A stretch of DNA of 64,000 nt from RPQJ01 sp963846885 (GCA_963846885.1 CAWJXS010000003.1:124001-188000), one strand, 5' to 3'. Positions 1 to 9,246 are shown, counted from the first letter of the stretch. Notes: a model not told the origin generated them from the sequence alone. Program-made: numbers and translations.

Positions 1-620
1 AGCTTCTCCCGCGAGTTGTCCGCGGTCTGCCAGCCGGTCGTGAGTTCGCTGCGCACGCGTTCGAGGGTGTAGCGCCGCTCGACCGGCGTCCGGGTCGGGT
101 CGAGCCGTGTCAGCAGCAGTTGCGCGATGCGCTGCTGCTGTCGCAGCAGGGTGCGGCGGGTCGATTCCGTGGGATGCGCCGTGAAGACGGGTTCGATGCT
201 CAGGCGCCCGAGCAGGTCGAGCACCCCTTCGAGCGAATATCCCAGCGAACGCAGCTTCTGGAAGCACTCGGCGAGTCCGCCGGGCTGGTGCGTGCTGCTG
301 TCGTTGAGGTACTGGCGGCGGCGGCGCACGCGATGCACCTTCTCCGCCATGTTCACCATCTGGAACCACGTGGTGAAAGCCCGGATCAGCTCCGCCGCCT
401 CGGCCGGCGAGCGGGATTCGGCGCGGACCACCAGTTGCAGGGCGGCGGCAGAGTCCCCGTCGCGGCGCCCGATGGCGGCCTGGCGGTCGGACTCGACCTC
501 CTGCAGGAAGTCGTCCCCGCCCTGGTCCCGCAGGACTTCGCCGACGAGTGCGCCCAGCGTGTGGACGTCCTCGCGGAGCGCCGCATCCTTGGCTGTGAAC
601 GAAATGTCTTTGCGTGCCAT
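1..620 (-). CDS. ppc: Phosphoenolpyruvate carboxylase, N-terminal part (cut by window edge)
   Basis: This would carboxylate phosphoenolpyruvate to oxaloacetate in the cytoplasm, an anaplerotic step feeding the TCA cycle. About 206 codons are visible from the ATG at 620, with no stop before the window edge. The translation begins MARKDISFTAKDAALRED and contains FTAHPTESTRRTLL near residue 150, the conserved block carrying the catalytic histidine of the family (TAHPTE followed by RRT). The full protein is usually about 880-950 residues, so most of it lies outside. The ATG was chosen because the PEPC-like sequence starts directly after it. It is divergent from the receptor gene at 890. The family call is secure; completeness cannot be judged. 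Confidence 0.9.
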   Translation of the reverse strand, partial: MARKDISFTAKDAALREDVHTLGALVGEVLRDQGGDDFLQEVESDRQAAIGRRDGDSAAALQLVVRAESRSPAEAAELIRAFTTWFQMVNMAEKVHRVRRRRQYLNDSSTHQPGGLAECFQKLRSLGYSLEGVLDLLGRLSIEPVFTAHPTESTRRTLLRQQQRIAQLLLTRLDPTRTPVERRYTLERVRSELTTGWQTADNSREK

Positions 621-796
621 GGCCGCGAAAAGGGCGGGAGTTTCGTGGGATCCGGGCGCGGCGGCGATGCGGTGCGTGGTTGGTCGGGAACGGTCCTGAG
701 CTGTGCATGCTAGCAGAGGTACGCGTACTTGCATGTTGCGCAATACCCACAGGGGTCCCGGCGGGCCCGCGGGCCGGTCGCGGGCGGATTGTCGTG

Positions 797-826
797 TTGT
801 CCTACTTATATGACAGGTGATATGTT
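797..826 (+). promoter_or_regulatory. Candidate sigma70-type promoter before the TonB-dependent receptor
   Basis: A TTGTCC -35-like box (797-802) and a TATGTT -10-like box (821-826) are 18 bp apart, in an AT-richer patch within otherwise very GC-rich intergenic DNA. Transcription would start about 50 bases before the ATG at 890. This is pattern matching only. Confidence 0.35.
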
Positions 827-889
827 CGCGACGAACACGGGGAGCGGGCCCGCCCGGGCCTTTCCGACTTTCCAGCACGGGGATCTCAC

Positions 890-3484
890 ATGAAGCATGG
901 CAAGACTCGATTGTTCGCCCTCGCCGCCGCCCACGGCGCATCGCTGCTTGCGGTGCCGCCAGTGCTGCAGGCCGCCGAGACCGGTCAGCTCGAAGAGATC
1001 GTGGTGACCGCGCGACAGCGCGAAGAGCGCATCGAGGACGTGCCGGTTTCGATCACTGCCTTCACCGCCACGGAAATCAGGAACGCAGGCATCGAGCGGC
1101 CGCAGGACTTCGTCGCGCTGACCACGGGCGTGTCCGCCGTGCAGACGGCGGAAGCCGGCGACATGCAGCTGAACATCCGCGGCATCAACACGGGCCGCGA
1201 CTCCGAGACCAACTTCGCGCTCGTCATCGACGGCGTGCTGCAGACCAACCCGCAGGCCCTGAACCAGGAGCTCTCGGGCGTCACCCAGATCGAAGTCCTG
1301 AAGGGACCGCAAGGCGCGCTGTATGGCCGCAACGCGCTGGCCGGCGCGTTGATCATTACCACGCGCAAGCCTGGCGATGAATTCGACGGCGAAGTCGTCG
1401 CCGGCTACGGCTCGGAGTCGAGCTACAGCGGCAGCGTCTATGTCGGCGGCCCGTTGATGGATGGCGTGAAGGGCTCGCTGTCCGCTTACACACGCAAGAC
1501 CGACGGCCAGTGGGAAAATCTCAAGAATAATTGCGACGACTGTGTGGATCGCTTCGAGGAGACAGGTTTCTCCGGTCGCCTGCTGCTCGAGGCCCTGGGC
1601 GGCGACCTCGACATCAAGGCCAAGTATTCCGAGCTCGACTCCGGTGCGATCAATTTCAACGCGTCGATTGCGCTCGCCGACGTGGCGCCGTTCGTCGGCC
1701 CGGCGTTCTACGAGGACGCGAACAAGCACAACTTCCGCTACATCAACAACGTCGATCCGCAGAACGAGCAGGAGAACATCAACCTGTCGATCAAGGGCGA
1801 CTGGGACGTCGGCATCGGCACCCTCACCAGCTACATCGCCTACAACGACCAGACCAACTTCTTCCTGACGGACGGCACCAGCGACGCGTTCCTGCTCTAC
1901 GCGCTCGACGCCACCTGCCAGGCGTCGAACGACGCCAACCTGACCGACCCCGGATATGAACCGCCGTTCTTCGGCATCCCGTCGAGCATCTGGTTCACGC
2001 CGGCGGGCGGTGGCGCGGCCGGCTTCCTGCCGCCGTACGGTCCGTCGACTTGCGGCGGTTACCAGTACCAGCAGCGTGACCAGGAAGACCTGAGCCTCGA
2101 AGTTCGCCTCACTTCACCGGGCGACCAGCCGCTGCGCTGGGTCGCGGGCGCCTACTTCGCCGACATCGACCGCCACGTGGTCGTGTCGCAGGGTTCGGAC
2201 CTCGCGCAGGGCTTCCGGGCGCGTCCGTTCGTGCCCACCAGCGGCCCCAACCCGACCGACCTGCTCTACGACGACGACTACAGCAGCAAGGTCTACGCCG
2301 TGTTCGGCCAGATCGCGTACGACGTCAGGGACAACCTCGAACTCGCACTCGCGCTGCGTTACGACAGCGAAGACCGCGAGGTCAGCAACAACGTGCCGGT
2401 CTGCACCGGCACCGACACCACGTCCTGCCGCGCGCAAACCCCGGGCTTCAGCTTCTTCAGCAATCCGTACATCAACCCGGCCTACACCGTGAACCCCGCC
2501 TTCGCCACGTCCGGCATCCCGGATCGCAGCGAGACGTTCGACCAGCTGCAGCCGAAGATTTCAGCGAACTGGAAGGTCACCGAAGACTTTGCGGTATTCG
2601 CGTCCTACGGCTATGGCTTCCGCAGTGGCGGCTTCAACTCGTCCGGCAGCGCGGCCACCGTCGACACCTTTTACGGGCTCGGCGGCGACACGCCGCTGTG
2701 CCTGGGCGACAACACCACGGGCCCGAACGGCCCGGTCTATGCGCCGGCCTGCGACTCTACTTCGCAGCTCAACCTCACGGACGTCAACGACACCTTCAAG
2801 CAGGAAGTCTCGAAAGCCGCTGAACTCGGCTTCAAGTCGTACCTCCTGGATCGCACGCTCAGCGTGAACGCGGCGGTGTTCCACACGACCGTCGAGGACA
2901 TGCAGTTCTTCAACTTCTTCGCGGGTCCGTTCGGCCTGCTGCGCGCCGTGACCAACATCGACGAAGTCACGATCATGGGCGCCGAGATCGACGCACGCTG
3001 GCAGATCAACGACATGTTCGCGGTGTTCGGCGGCTACGGCTTCACGGACGGCGAGATCGACAAGTACTCCGGTCGTCCGTACACCAAGGGCAACGAAGTG
3101 CCGTATGCGCCGGAGTACACCGCCAACCTCGGCGTCCAGGGCAATTTCACGGTGACCGAGTCGCTGGAACTGATCGCGCGCATCGACGGCTCGTTCGTGG
3201 GCGAGACGTGGTTCCACCCGGTGCAGGAGAATCGCCTGCCGAACCTGTTCGGTTACTTCGGCTTCGGCCAGGGCGAGTTCTCGAAGCAGGTGCGTGATCC
3301 GTACGCTGTCATCAATGCGCGGCTCACGCTGCAGGGCGCGAACTGGGGCGTGACGGCGTGGGGCCGCAATGTCGCGGACGAGGACTACCTCGCCGAGATC
3401 ATCCCGGCACCGGAGTTCGGCGGCGCGTTCGTGCATGACGCGCCCGGCGACTCGTACGGCCTCGACGTCTCCTACCGCTTCTGA
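890..3484 (+). CDS. TonB-dependent outer-membrane receptor
   Basis: An 864-residue TonB-dependent receptor that would import a scarce ligand across the outer membrane using TonB/ExbB/ExbD energy. A signal peptide covers about residues 1-28, followed by the TonB box EEIVVTAR near residue 35. A plug domain follows, with VPVSITAF, the IRGI segment and the GPQGALYGRN motif. The rest is a long barrel ending in the aromatic terminus GLDVSYRF. Length and layout match the large TonB-dependent receptors of Xanthomonadales and sphingomonads. It stands alone, so the neighbours do not reveal the ligand; the two REP-like palindromes downstream may end its transcript. The family call is certain; the substrate is unknown. 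Confidence 0.93.
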   Translation: MKHGKTRLFALAAAHGASLLAVPPVLQAAETGQLEEIVVTARQREERIEDVPVSITAFTATEIRNAGIERPQDFVALTTGVSAVQTAEAGDMQLNIRGINTGRDSETNFALVIDGVLQTNPQALNQELSGVTQIEVLKGPQGALYGRNALAGALIITTRKPGDEFDGEVVAGYGSESSYSGSVYVGGPLMDGVKGSLSAYTRKTDGQWENLKNNCDDCVDRFEETGFSGRLLLEALGGDLDIKAKYSELDSGAINFNASIALADVAPFVGPAFYEDANKHNFRYINNVDPQNEQENINLSIKGDWDVGIGTLTSYIAYNDQTNFFLTDGTSDAFLLYALDATCQASNDANLTDPGYEPPFFGIPSSIWFTPAGGGAAGFLPPYGPSTCGGYQYQQRDQEDLSLEVRLTSPGDQPLRWVAGAYFADIDRHVVVSQGSDLAQGFRARPFVPTSGPNPTDLLYDDDYSSKVYAVFGQIAYDVRDNLELALALRYDSEDREVSNNVPVCTGTDTTSCRAQTPGFSFFSNPYINPAYTVNPAFATSGIPDRSETFDQLQPKISANWKVTEDFAVFASYGYGFRSGGFNSSGSAATVDTFYGLGGDTPLCLGDNTTGPNGPVYAPACDSTSQLNLTDVNDTFKQEVSKAAELGFKSYLLDRTLSVNAAVFHTTVEDMQFFNFFAGPFGLLRAVTNIDEVTIMGAEIDARWQINDMFAVFGGYGFTDGEIDKYSGRPYTKGNEVPYAPEYTANLGVQGNFTVTESLELIARIDGSFVGETWFHPVQENRLPNLFGYFGFGQGEFSKQVRDPYAVINARLTLQGANWGVTAWGRNVADEDYLAEIIPAPEFGGAFVHDAPGDSYGLDVSYRF

Positions 3485-3494
3485 CCCGCACCCT

Positions 3495-3533
3495 CCCTCT
3501 CCCGCCGCCGCGGGAGAGGGTTGGGGTGAGGGC
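3495..3533 (+). repeat. REP-like palindromic repeat, copy 1
   Basis: A 39-bp unit: the stem CCCTCTCCCGC pairs with GCGGGAGAGGG around a 4-base loop, followed by the tail TTGGGGTGAGGGC. A second copy, differing at one base, starts at 3541. It lies just after the receptor stop codon and could also act as a transcript-end hairpin. Units of this kind are widespread intergenic repeats in GC-rich proteobacteria. Confidence 0.8.
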
Positions 3534-3540
3534 CTCTGCT

Positions 3541-3579
3541 CCCTCTCCCGCCTCCGCGGGAGAGGGTTGGGGTGAGGGC
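3541..3579 (+). repeat. REP-like palindromic repeat, copy 2
   Basis: Second copy of the 39-bp unit in the same orientation, with one substitution in the loop region compared with copy 1. It ends 23 bases before the TTG start of the acetyltransferase gene. Confidence 0.8.
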
Positions 3580-3602
3580 CGCGGTGCTAGAATCTGCGCC
3601 GC

Positions 3603-4097
3603 TTGAACACCCCGCACGAATTCCTGTTGCGACCCATCACTGCCCGTGACGACGAGGCCATGGCCCGCGTCATTCGTACCGTCATGCCCGAGTTCGGCGC
3701 GAGCGGTCCTGGGTTTGCGCTGGGCGACCCGGAAGTGGATCACCTGAGCCGCGCCTACTCCGCACCCCGCTCCGCCTACTTCGTGCTCGAGCGCAACGGC
3801 CGGATCGTGGGTGGCGCCGGCATTGCACCGCTCGCGGGTGCTGACGCGGACGTCTGCGAACTGCGCAAGATGTATTTCCTCGACGAAGTGCGAGGCCGGG
3901 GCCAGGGCCGCCGCATGCTGCAGCACTGCCTGGCAACCGCACGGCAGTTCAAGTTTGCGCGCTGCTACCTGGAAACCCTGACCGGCATGGATGCCGCGCA
4001 GCACCTCTATGCCGACGCTGGCTTCAAGGCCCTTTGCGGCCCGCTCGGCGCCACGGGCCACTTCGCCTGCGACCGCTACTACGCGCTCGACCTGTAG
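3603..4097 (+). CDS. GNAT-family N-acetyltransferase
   Basis: A 164-residue protein expected to transfer an acetyl group from acetyl-CoA to an unknown acceptor. It shows the GNAT order: a core strand with YFVLERNGRIVGGAGI, then ELRKMYFLDEVRGRGQGRRML, whose R-G-x-G-x-G segment is the acetyl-CoA pyrophosphate loop, then YLETLTGMDAAQHLYADAGF, typical of the C-terminal half. The start used is TTG at 3603, because homology-like sequence (FLLRPITARDDEAMARVI) begins right after it and no ATG lies nearby upstream. The CoA transferase gene follows after 10 bases, so the two are probably co-transcribed. Substrate unknown. Confidence 0.85.
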   Translation: MNTPHEFLLRPITARDDEAMARVIRTVMPEFGASGPGFALGDPEVDHLSRAYSAPRSAYFVLERNGRIVGGAGIAPLAGADADVCELRKMYFLDEVRGRGQGRRMLQHCLATARQFKFARCYLETLTGMDAAQHLYADAGFKALCGPLGATGHFACDRYYALDL

Positions 4098-4107
4098 CCG
4101 CCCGCGC

Positions 4108-5304
4108 ATGCCCATTTCGCTCCCGCTCGCCGGCCTCCGCGTCCTCACGTTCGAGAATTTCGGCGCCGGTCCCTTTGGCTCGATGTACCTCGCCGACCTC
4201 GGGGCCGAGGTCATCAAGATCGAGAACCGCGACCAGGGCGGTGACGCAACCCGCTCGATGGGCCCGTTCTTCCTCGGCGAACACGACAGCCAGTTCTTCC
4301 AGGCGTTCAACCTGAACAAGAAGAGCGTGACGCTCAACCTGAAGCACGCGGCCGGGCGCGAGGCATTCCACAAGCTCGTGCGCACCGCGGACGTCGTGCT
4401 CAATAATCTGCGCGGGGACCAGCCCGAAAAGCTCGGGCTCGACTACGCGACGCTGGGTGTCATCAAACCGCGCATCCTCTGCGCGCACCTCTCCGCCTAC
4501 GGGCGCGACAACGCGCGCAAAGCGTGGCCGGGCTACGACTACCTCATGCAGGCCGAAGCAGGTTACCTGCACTTGAGCGGCGAGCCGGGCTCGCCCCCTG
4601 CGCGCATGGGCTTGTCGATCGTCGACTACATGACCGGCATCACGACGGCGGTCGCGATCCTGTCGTCGCTGGTCGGCGTACTGAAGGGCGGCCGCGGGCA
4701 CGACATCGACGTCTCGCTGTTCGACGTCGCGCTGCATCAGCTCACGTATCCCGGCGCGTGGTACCTGAACTCGGGCTATCGCACCGAACGCCTGCCCCGC
4801 AGCGCGCACCCTTCCGCCGTGCCGGTGCAGTTGCAGCGCACGCGCGACGGCTGGATCTTCATCATGTGCATGACGCAGAAGTTCTGGCACGAACTCGTGC
4901 AGGTGCTCGAGCGGCCCGACCTGGGTGCCCATCCGGATTACGCCACGGTCGAGGCCCGGCGCGCGAACCGCGCCGCCCTGACGTCCGTGCTCGACGACGT
5001 CTTTGCAGCAGCCACGACGACGCAATGGCTGGGCAAACTGCAGGGCGTGCTGCCTGCCGCGCCGGTGTACGACCTGCCCCAGGCGCTCGAGAATCCATAC
5101 CTGCACGACTTAGGCATGGTGCGACACCTGCCCCATCCCGCGCAGGCGGACTTACGCGTGCTCGCCAACCCCATCAAGCTCGGTGGCGAGCGTCTTCCCA
5201 GTCAGCGCGCGCCCTTGCTCGGCGAGCACACCACGGACGTATTGCACGAGCTTGGGTACGACGACGAGGCGATCGCAGCGCTGCGGACGAGCGGCGCGAC
5301 CTGA
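4108..5304 (+). CDS. Class III (CaiB/BaiF-type) CoA transferase
   Basis: A 398-residue cytoplasmic enzyme expected to move CoA between acyl groups. The family signature is clear: LPLAGLRVLTFENFGAGPFGSMYLADLGAEVIKIE at the N terminus, then SVTLNLKHAAGREAFHKLV, and the LGLDYATL segment that leads to the conserved Asp-containing region. Usual family length is about 400. An upstream in-frame extension to 3991 exists, but it overlaps the GNAT gene and has no family similarity, so the ATG at 4108 was chosen. Physiological acyl partner (carnitine, formyl, oxalyl, racemase-like) cannot be told from sequence. It is convergent with ndh, whose stop is 10 bases away. Confidence 0.88.
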   Translation: MPISLPLAGLRVLTFENFGAGPFGSMYLADLGAEVIKIENRDQGGDATRSMGPFFLGEHDSQFFQAFNLNKKSVTLNLKHAAGREAFHKLVRTADVVLNNLRGDQPEKLGLDYATLGVIKPRILCAHLSAYGRDNARKAWPGYDYLMQAEAGYLHLSGEPGSPPARMGLSIVDYMTGITTAVAILSSLVGVLKGGRGHDIDVSLFDVALHQLTYPGAWYLNSGYRTERLPRSAHPSAVPVQLQRTRDGWIFIMCMTQKFWHELVQVLERPDLGAHPDYATVEARRANRAALTSVLDDVFAAATTTQWLGKLQGVLPAAPVYDLPQALENPYLHDLGMVRHLPHPAQADLRVLANPIKLGGERLPSQRAPLLGEHTTDVLHELGYDDEAIAALRTSGAT

Positions 5305-5313
5305 GCGCTTCGG

Positions 5314-6657
5314 TCAGAGCACTGACTTGGGCGGATTGCGTCCGCTGCGCACGATCAGGCGCGAACCACGCTGCAGCGTCAGGTAGGTCCAGGCCCAGTG
5401 CCCAACCACCGTCAGTCGGTTGCGGAAGCCGGCGAGAAAAACCACGTGCACGGCCAGCCACATCCACCACGCGATGACGCCGGCCAGGCGGAACTTGCGC
5501 ACCTCGACGAGGGCGTGGTGACGCGTCACGGTCGCCATTTGTCCGCGATCGAAGTACCGGAAAGGCTTGCGCGCGCGTCCCTTGAGTTCGTCCTGCAGCA
5601 GCCGCGCCACGTGATTGCCCTGCTGCAGCGCCACGCCGCCCACCGCGGGCAACGCCTCGGACTTGTCGGGCGGCCGATAGTGGGCCTGGTCGCCGATCAC
5701 GAATACCTCGGGGTGTCCGGGCAACGAGCAGTCGGCTTCGACGCGCACGCGTCCGATCGAGTCGCACTCTGCTGGCAGTTGCTGGCTGAGCGGCGAACTC
5801 CGGACGCCCGCGGCCCAGATGACGTTCGCCGTCGGCACGAACTCCTCTCCCAGCGACACGCCGCGCTCGGTGATGTCGGTAACCTTGGAATTGAGTCGCA
5901 CCTCGATGCCGCGCTTGCGCAATTCCTGCTTGGCGCTCTCGGAGAGGCTCGGATCGAACATCGGCACCAGCCGTGGCCCCGCCTCGACCAGGATGACGCG
6001 CGCCTCACGCGGGTTGATCATGCGGAAGTCGCGTGCGAGCGCGTCCTGTGCCAGTTCTGACAGCGCACCGGCCAGCTCCACTCCCGTCGGACCGCCACCG
6101 ACCACCACGAAGGTGAGCTGCCGAGCGTGTTCCGCGGGGTTCTCGATGGCCTCCGCGTACTCGTAGGCCTCCAGCACGCGTTCGCGAATCAGCGTGGCGT
6201 CGGCCAGCGTCTTGAGTGACGGCGCGTGGACTTCCCACTCGGGTCGCCCAAAGTAGCTGGCCTCGACCCCTGCTGCGACCAGGAGCACGTCGTAGTCGAC
6301 CGTGCCCAGCGACGTGCTGACGCAGCGGCGTTCCACGTCGATTCCAGTGACCTCTGTCTGCAGTACGCGTGTGTTCTTCGCATGCCGCAACATGAAGCGG
6401 ATCGGCGTGGCGATATCGGGCGAGCCGAGCGCGGCGGTCGCCACCTGATAGAGCAGCGGCTGGAACTCGTAATGGTTCTGCCGGTCGAGCAGCGTGATCG
6501 CAAAGGCCGGATGGTTGGCGAGCCGCTTGGCGACGGTGGTGCCGCCAATGCCGCCGCCGATGATTACTAGACGTCGCTTCGGTTCGGATCGCTCGGGCGT
6601 GGGGGTCAAGTCGTAATCCAGTCGATTCACAGGGGCTGCACGGTACAGCAGCGCCAT
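5314..6657 (-). CDS. ndh: Type II NADH:quinone oxidoreductase
   Basis: A 447-residue flavoprotein that oxidises NADH and reduces quinone at the inner membrane without proton pumping. The FAD-binding loop VIIGGGIGGTTVAKRL lies at residues 31-46. The NADH-binding Rossmann loop FVVVGGGPTGVELAGALSEL lies near residue 185. The second FAD motif VIWAAGVRSSPL is followed by EVFVIGD. The C-terminal segment WWMWLAVHVVFLAGFRNR is the amphipathic/hydrophobic membrane anchor of NDH-2 enzymes. A GTG about 30 bases inside is a possible alternative start, since neither start has a good ribosome-binding site. A perfect 8-bp hairpin lies 34 bases upstream. Confidence 0.93.
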   Translation of the reverse strand: MALLYRAAPVNRLDYDLTPTPERSEPKRRLVIIGGGIGGTTVAKRLANHPAFAITLLDRQNHYEFQPLLYQVATAALGSPDIATPIRFMLRHAKNTRVLQTEVTGIDVERRCVSTSLGTVDYDVLLVAAGVEASYFGRPEWEVHAPSLKTLADATLIRERVLEAYEYAEAIENPAEHARQLTFVVVGGGPTGVELAGALSELAQDALARDFRMINPREARVILVEAGPRLVPMFDPSLSESAKQELRKRGIEVRLNSKVTDITERGVSLGEEFVPTANVIWAAGVRSSPLSQQLPAECDSIGRVRVEADCSLPGHPEVFVIGDQAHYRPPDKSEALPAVGGVALQQGNHVARLLQDELKGRARKPFRYFDRGQMATVTRHHALVEVRKFRLAGVIAWWMWLAVHVVFLAGFRNRLTVVGHWAWTYLTLQRGSRLIVRSGRNPPKSVL

Positions 6658-6690
6658 TTTGCAATGCAGTGTGAATTGTACGGGGCAGCT

Positions 6691-6711
6691 GGGCCGTTAG
6701 CGCAACGGCCC
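6691..6711. repeat. Perfect inverted repeat in the ndh / stress-protein intergenic region
   Basis: GGGCCGTT (6691-6698) pairs with AACGGCCC (6704-6711) around a 5-base loop. There is no T-run on either side. It lies in the leader of ndh and upstream of the divergent gene at 6854, so it could be an operator or an RNA hairpin; function not shown. Confidence 0.6.
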
Positions 6712-6853
6712 GCCGTGCGTCTCGCTGTGCGACTGCATCCCCACCGTCGGCGGTAGGGGACGCCTACATACCAACCGTTGTGCGCGGCCTATAAAAGTGG
6801 AGCAGACCCCTGCAGGGGAATAGTTCCAAGGACAGGAAGCAAGGAGACGAGCA

Positions 6854-7807
6854 ATGGCGGAATTCAAGAAAGACCGTGACACGGACAATGACACGGGCGC
6901 GACGATGGGCGGTGCATTCGCAGGCGGCGCCGTTGGCGGCATTGCGGGCGGCGCACTTGCCGGTGCGGCGGCTGGCGGCCTCGGTGGCCCAGCCGGTGCG
7001 GCGATCGGCGCGGCTGTCGGCGCCATTGCGGGCGCCGTGGGCGGCAAGGCAGTCGCGAGCAAGATCGACCCCCAGGCCGAGGACACCCACTGGAAGTCGA
7101 ACTATTCATCACGACCCTATGTCACCGCGGGGTCGAGCTATGACGATTACGGCCCGGCGTACAAGATGGGATACGAGCGCTATCCGGACTACCACGGCCG
7201 TTCGTTCGACGAGGCGGAATCCGAGTTCCAGCAGGACTGGACGTCCGCTCGTGGCAGCTCGCGCCTCGAGTGGAACGAGGCCAGGCATGCAACTCGCGAT
7301 GCGTATGAGCGTGCCCGTGACTCAGTCACGAGCATCGGCTCGACCGGCGCGTACTCCGGCGAGGGCTCCGCGGAAGCCATCGATGACCTGAACCAGTTGC
7401 TGCGGGGCGAATTGGCCGCCACTGAAACCTTCCGGCAGGCCCTCGAAAAAATCCGTGGCGAGTACGGACGGGATTCGCGTTTCCAGCAGCTCGCTGAAAT
7501 GCACCGGCATCACGGCGAGGCGGCGTCCGAGCTGCGTTCGCTGGTACAGCAGATGGGCGGCACGCCGTCGGAGGACTCGGGCGCTTGGGGCACGTGGTCG
7601 AAGACCGTGATGGGCGCCGCGCGCATCTTCGGCGACAAGGCTGCGCTGTCCGCGTTGCTGAGCGGCGAGCGATCGGGAGTCGACGACTACCAGGACGCGC
7701 TCAAGCAGGAGCACACGCCTGACCAGCTGCGGCACATGTACCGCGCGCAACTCGGCCGCAACCAGGAGCACATCCAGCAGCTCGAAAAAATGATCGACGC
7801 CACCTGA
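6854..7807 (+). CDS. Glycine-zipper protein with DUF2383/PA2169-like ferritin-like domain
   Basis: A 317-residue protein in two parts. Residues about 15-75 form a glycine zipper (repeated GGAxGG, GAAAGGLGG and GAVGAIAGAVGGK patterns) likely to insert in or pack against a membrane. Residues about 175-315 form a helical bundle beginning IDDLNQLLRGELAATETFRQAL and including HRHHGEAASELRSLVQQMGG, the pattern of DUF2383/PA2169 ferritin-like proteins of unknown role, often stress-induced. An AGGAG-like site (aaggagacgagca) precedes the ATG, and a TATAAA box occurs at 6790-6795. The middle (residues 85-170) is acidic, rich in Tyr/Ser/Arg and probably disordered. Confidence 0.8.
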   Translation: MAEFKKDRDTDNDTGATMGGAFAGGAVGGIAGGALAGAAAGGLGGPAGAAIGAAVGAIAGAVGGKAVASKIDPQAEDTHWKSNYSSRPYVTAGSSYDDYGPAYKMGYERYPDYHGRSFDEAESEFQQDWTSARGSSRLEWNEARHATRDAYERARDSVTSIGSTGAYSGEGSAEAIDDLNQLLRGELAATETFRQALEKIRGEYGRDSRFQQLAEMHRHHGEAASELRSLVQQMGGTPSEDSGAWGTWSKTVMGAARIFGDKAALSALLSGERSGVDDYQDALKQEHTPDQLRHMYRAQLGRNQEHIQQLEKMIDAT

Positions 7808-7846
7808 GTACAGGGCCGGGTCGATCGCCGCTGGTGATCAAGGCAA

Positions 7847-7884
7847 GGGACGAGGCAGGCTGCGCGTGCACCCTGCTTCGTCCC
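7847..7884. terminator. Bidirectional hairpin between convergent genes
   Basis: A 13-bp stem (GGGACGAGGCAGG with CCTGCTTCGTCCC, one G-T pair) encloses a 12-base loop in the 92-bp gap between two converging genes. No U-tract follows on either strand, so it would be an atypical or assisted terminator. Confidence 0.5.
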
Positions 7885-7899
7885 GCGCCCAGCGTGCCG

Positions 7900-9246
7900 T
7901 CACATCTGCGACGACAACAGCGCGGAGGCGCGCTCCAACATCTTCTCGTGCCAGGGCCTCTGCTGCCACGCTGCGAGCGTGACGCGCCGCGTACGCCTGA
8001 GGTCGTCTTCGAAAACGGCACTGGCGCGCCGGGCGAACTCCACGTCGTACACGTTCAGGTTCGCCTCGTCATTGAGGCGGAACGACCGGTTGTCGAAATT
8101 CGTCGAGCCCACCGACACCATCAGCCGGTCGACCACGAGCATTTTGCAGTGGAACATCGTCGGCTGGAATTCGTGGATCTCGGCGCCTGCCGCCAGCAGT
8201 GCGCCCCACTGCGCTCGCGATGCCTTGCGCACGACTGCCGTGTCGATATGCTCGCCCGGCACGATGATCCGCACGCGCACGCCCCGCTTCAGCGCCGCCA
8301 GCAGCGCCCCGCGCGTCAGGTCGTCTGGAAGGAAGTACGCGGCGGAAAGATCGATCGTGTGCTCGGCCGCGGTGATCGAGAGCAGGTACATCAGGAGCAT
8401 GCTGTCGCTACCCCCCGTCGGCGAACTGGTGAAAACCTGCGCTCGCGCCGCACCCTGGGATGGCAGGGCGGGGAAGTATTGCTCTCCCTGCAGCAACGTG
8501 CCGGTGGCCTTCACCCAGTTGTCCATGAATGCAGCCTGCATCTGCCCCACAGCGGGCCCCTGCAGGCGGTAGTGCGAATCGCGCCATTGCGTCGGCGTCG
8601 CTGCGTTGCCCTGCCAGAGGTCCGCGATGCCGACGCCGCCCGTGAAACCCACCTCGCCGTCGACGATGAGGAGCTTGCGATGGGTCCGGTTGTTCATCCG
8701 CGCGAGGTTGTACCAACGCAGCGGGTGGTAGCGCTCGACCTTCACGCCTGCCGCCTGCATGCTGTCGAGCATCGCCTGGTCCATCTTCTGGCTGCCCACC
8801 CAGTCGATCAACACGTGCACCTGCACACCCGCACGCGACCGCTCGGACAACGCGTCCGCGAACTCGCGGCCGATGGCGCCCGACCAGTAAATGTAGGTCT
8901 CGAAGTTGACGTTGTGGCGCGCTGCCTTGACCGCCGCGAGCATGGCCGGAAAGATCTCGTCGCCGTTCTCGAGGTTGACCACGCTGTTGCCATCGATGAT
9001 GGGCGGTCCGAGCAGGACACCCAGCTCGCGGCGGAACTGCGGATCATCGATGCCGTAGCGGTGCTCGAGCCTGCGTTCGATCTGGGCCTCCGGCGAGACA
9101 AGATTCAGTGCAATCACGGTGGCCACCGCGGCGACCAGTGCGCCCACGATCCCAGCCACCACCATGCGTTTGCCACTCCAGCGCATCTCGCTGGCACGAT
9201 AGCCGAACGGTGCGCCACGATGCGCGACCGTACTGCGCTGGGGCAT
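7900..9246 (-). CDS. cls: Phospholipase-D-type cardiolipin synthase
   Basis: A membrane-anchored enzyme of about 448 residues that would condense phospholipids to cardiolipin. Two HxKxxxxD motifs mark the two PLD half-sites: HRKLLIVDGEVGFTGGVGIAD in the middle and HCKMLVVDRLMVSVGSTNFD near the C terminus, each followed by the usual Gly/Ser-Asn pattern. A single hydrophobic segment (MVVAGIVGALVAAVATVIAL) near the N terminus anchors it to the inner membrane. The start is uncertain: ATG at 9246, TTG at 9255 and ATG at 9186 are in frame and none has a clear ribosome-binding site. A phosphatidyltransferase with a different acceptor is the main alternative. Confidence 0.85.
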   Translation of the reverse strand: MPQRSTVAHRGAPFGYRASEMRWSGKRMVVAGIVGALVAAVATVIALNLVSPEAQIERRLEHRYGIDDPQFRRELGVLLGPPIIDGNSVVNLENGDEIFPAMLAAVKAARHNVNFETYIYWSGAIGREFADALSERSRAGVQVHVLIDWVGSQKMDQAMLDSMQAAGVKVERYHPLRWYNLARMNNRTHRKLLIVDGEVGFTGGVGIADLWQGNAATPTQWRDSHYRLQGPAVGQMQAAFMDNWVKATGTLLQGEQYFPALPSQGAARAQVFTSSPTGGSDSMLLMYLLSITAAEHTIDLSAAYFLPDDLTRGALLAALKRGVRVRIIVPGEHIDTAVVRKASRAQWGALLAAGAEIHEFQPTMFHCKMLVVDRLMVSVGSTNFDNRSFRLNDEANLNVYDVEFARRASAVFEDDLRRTRRVTLAAWQQRPWHEKMLERASALLSSQM

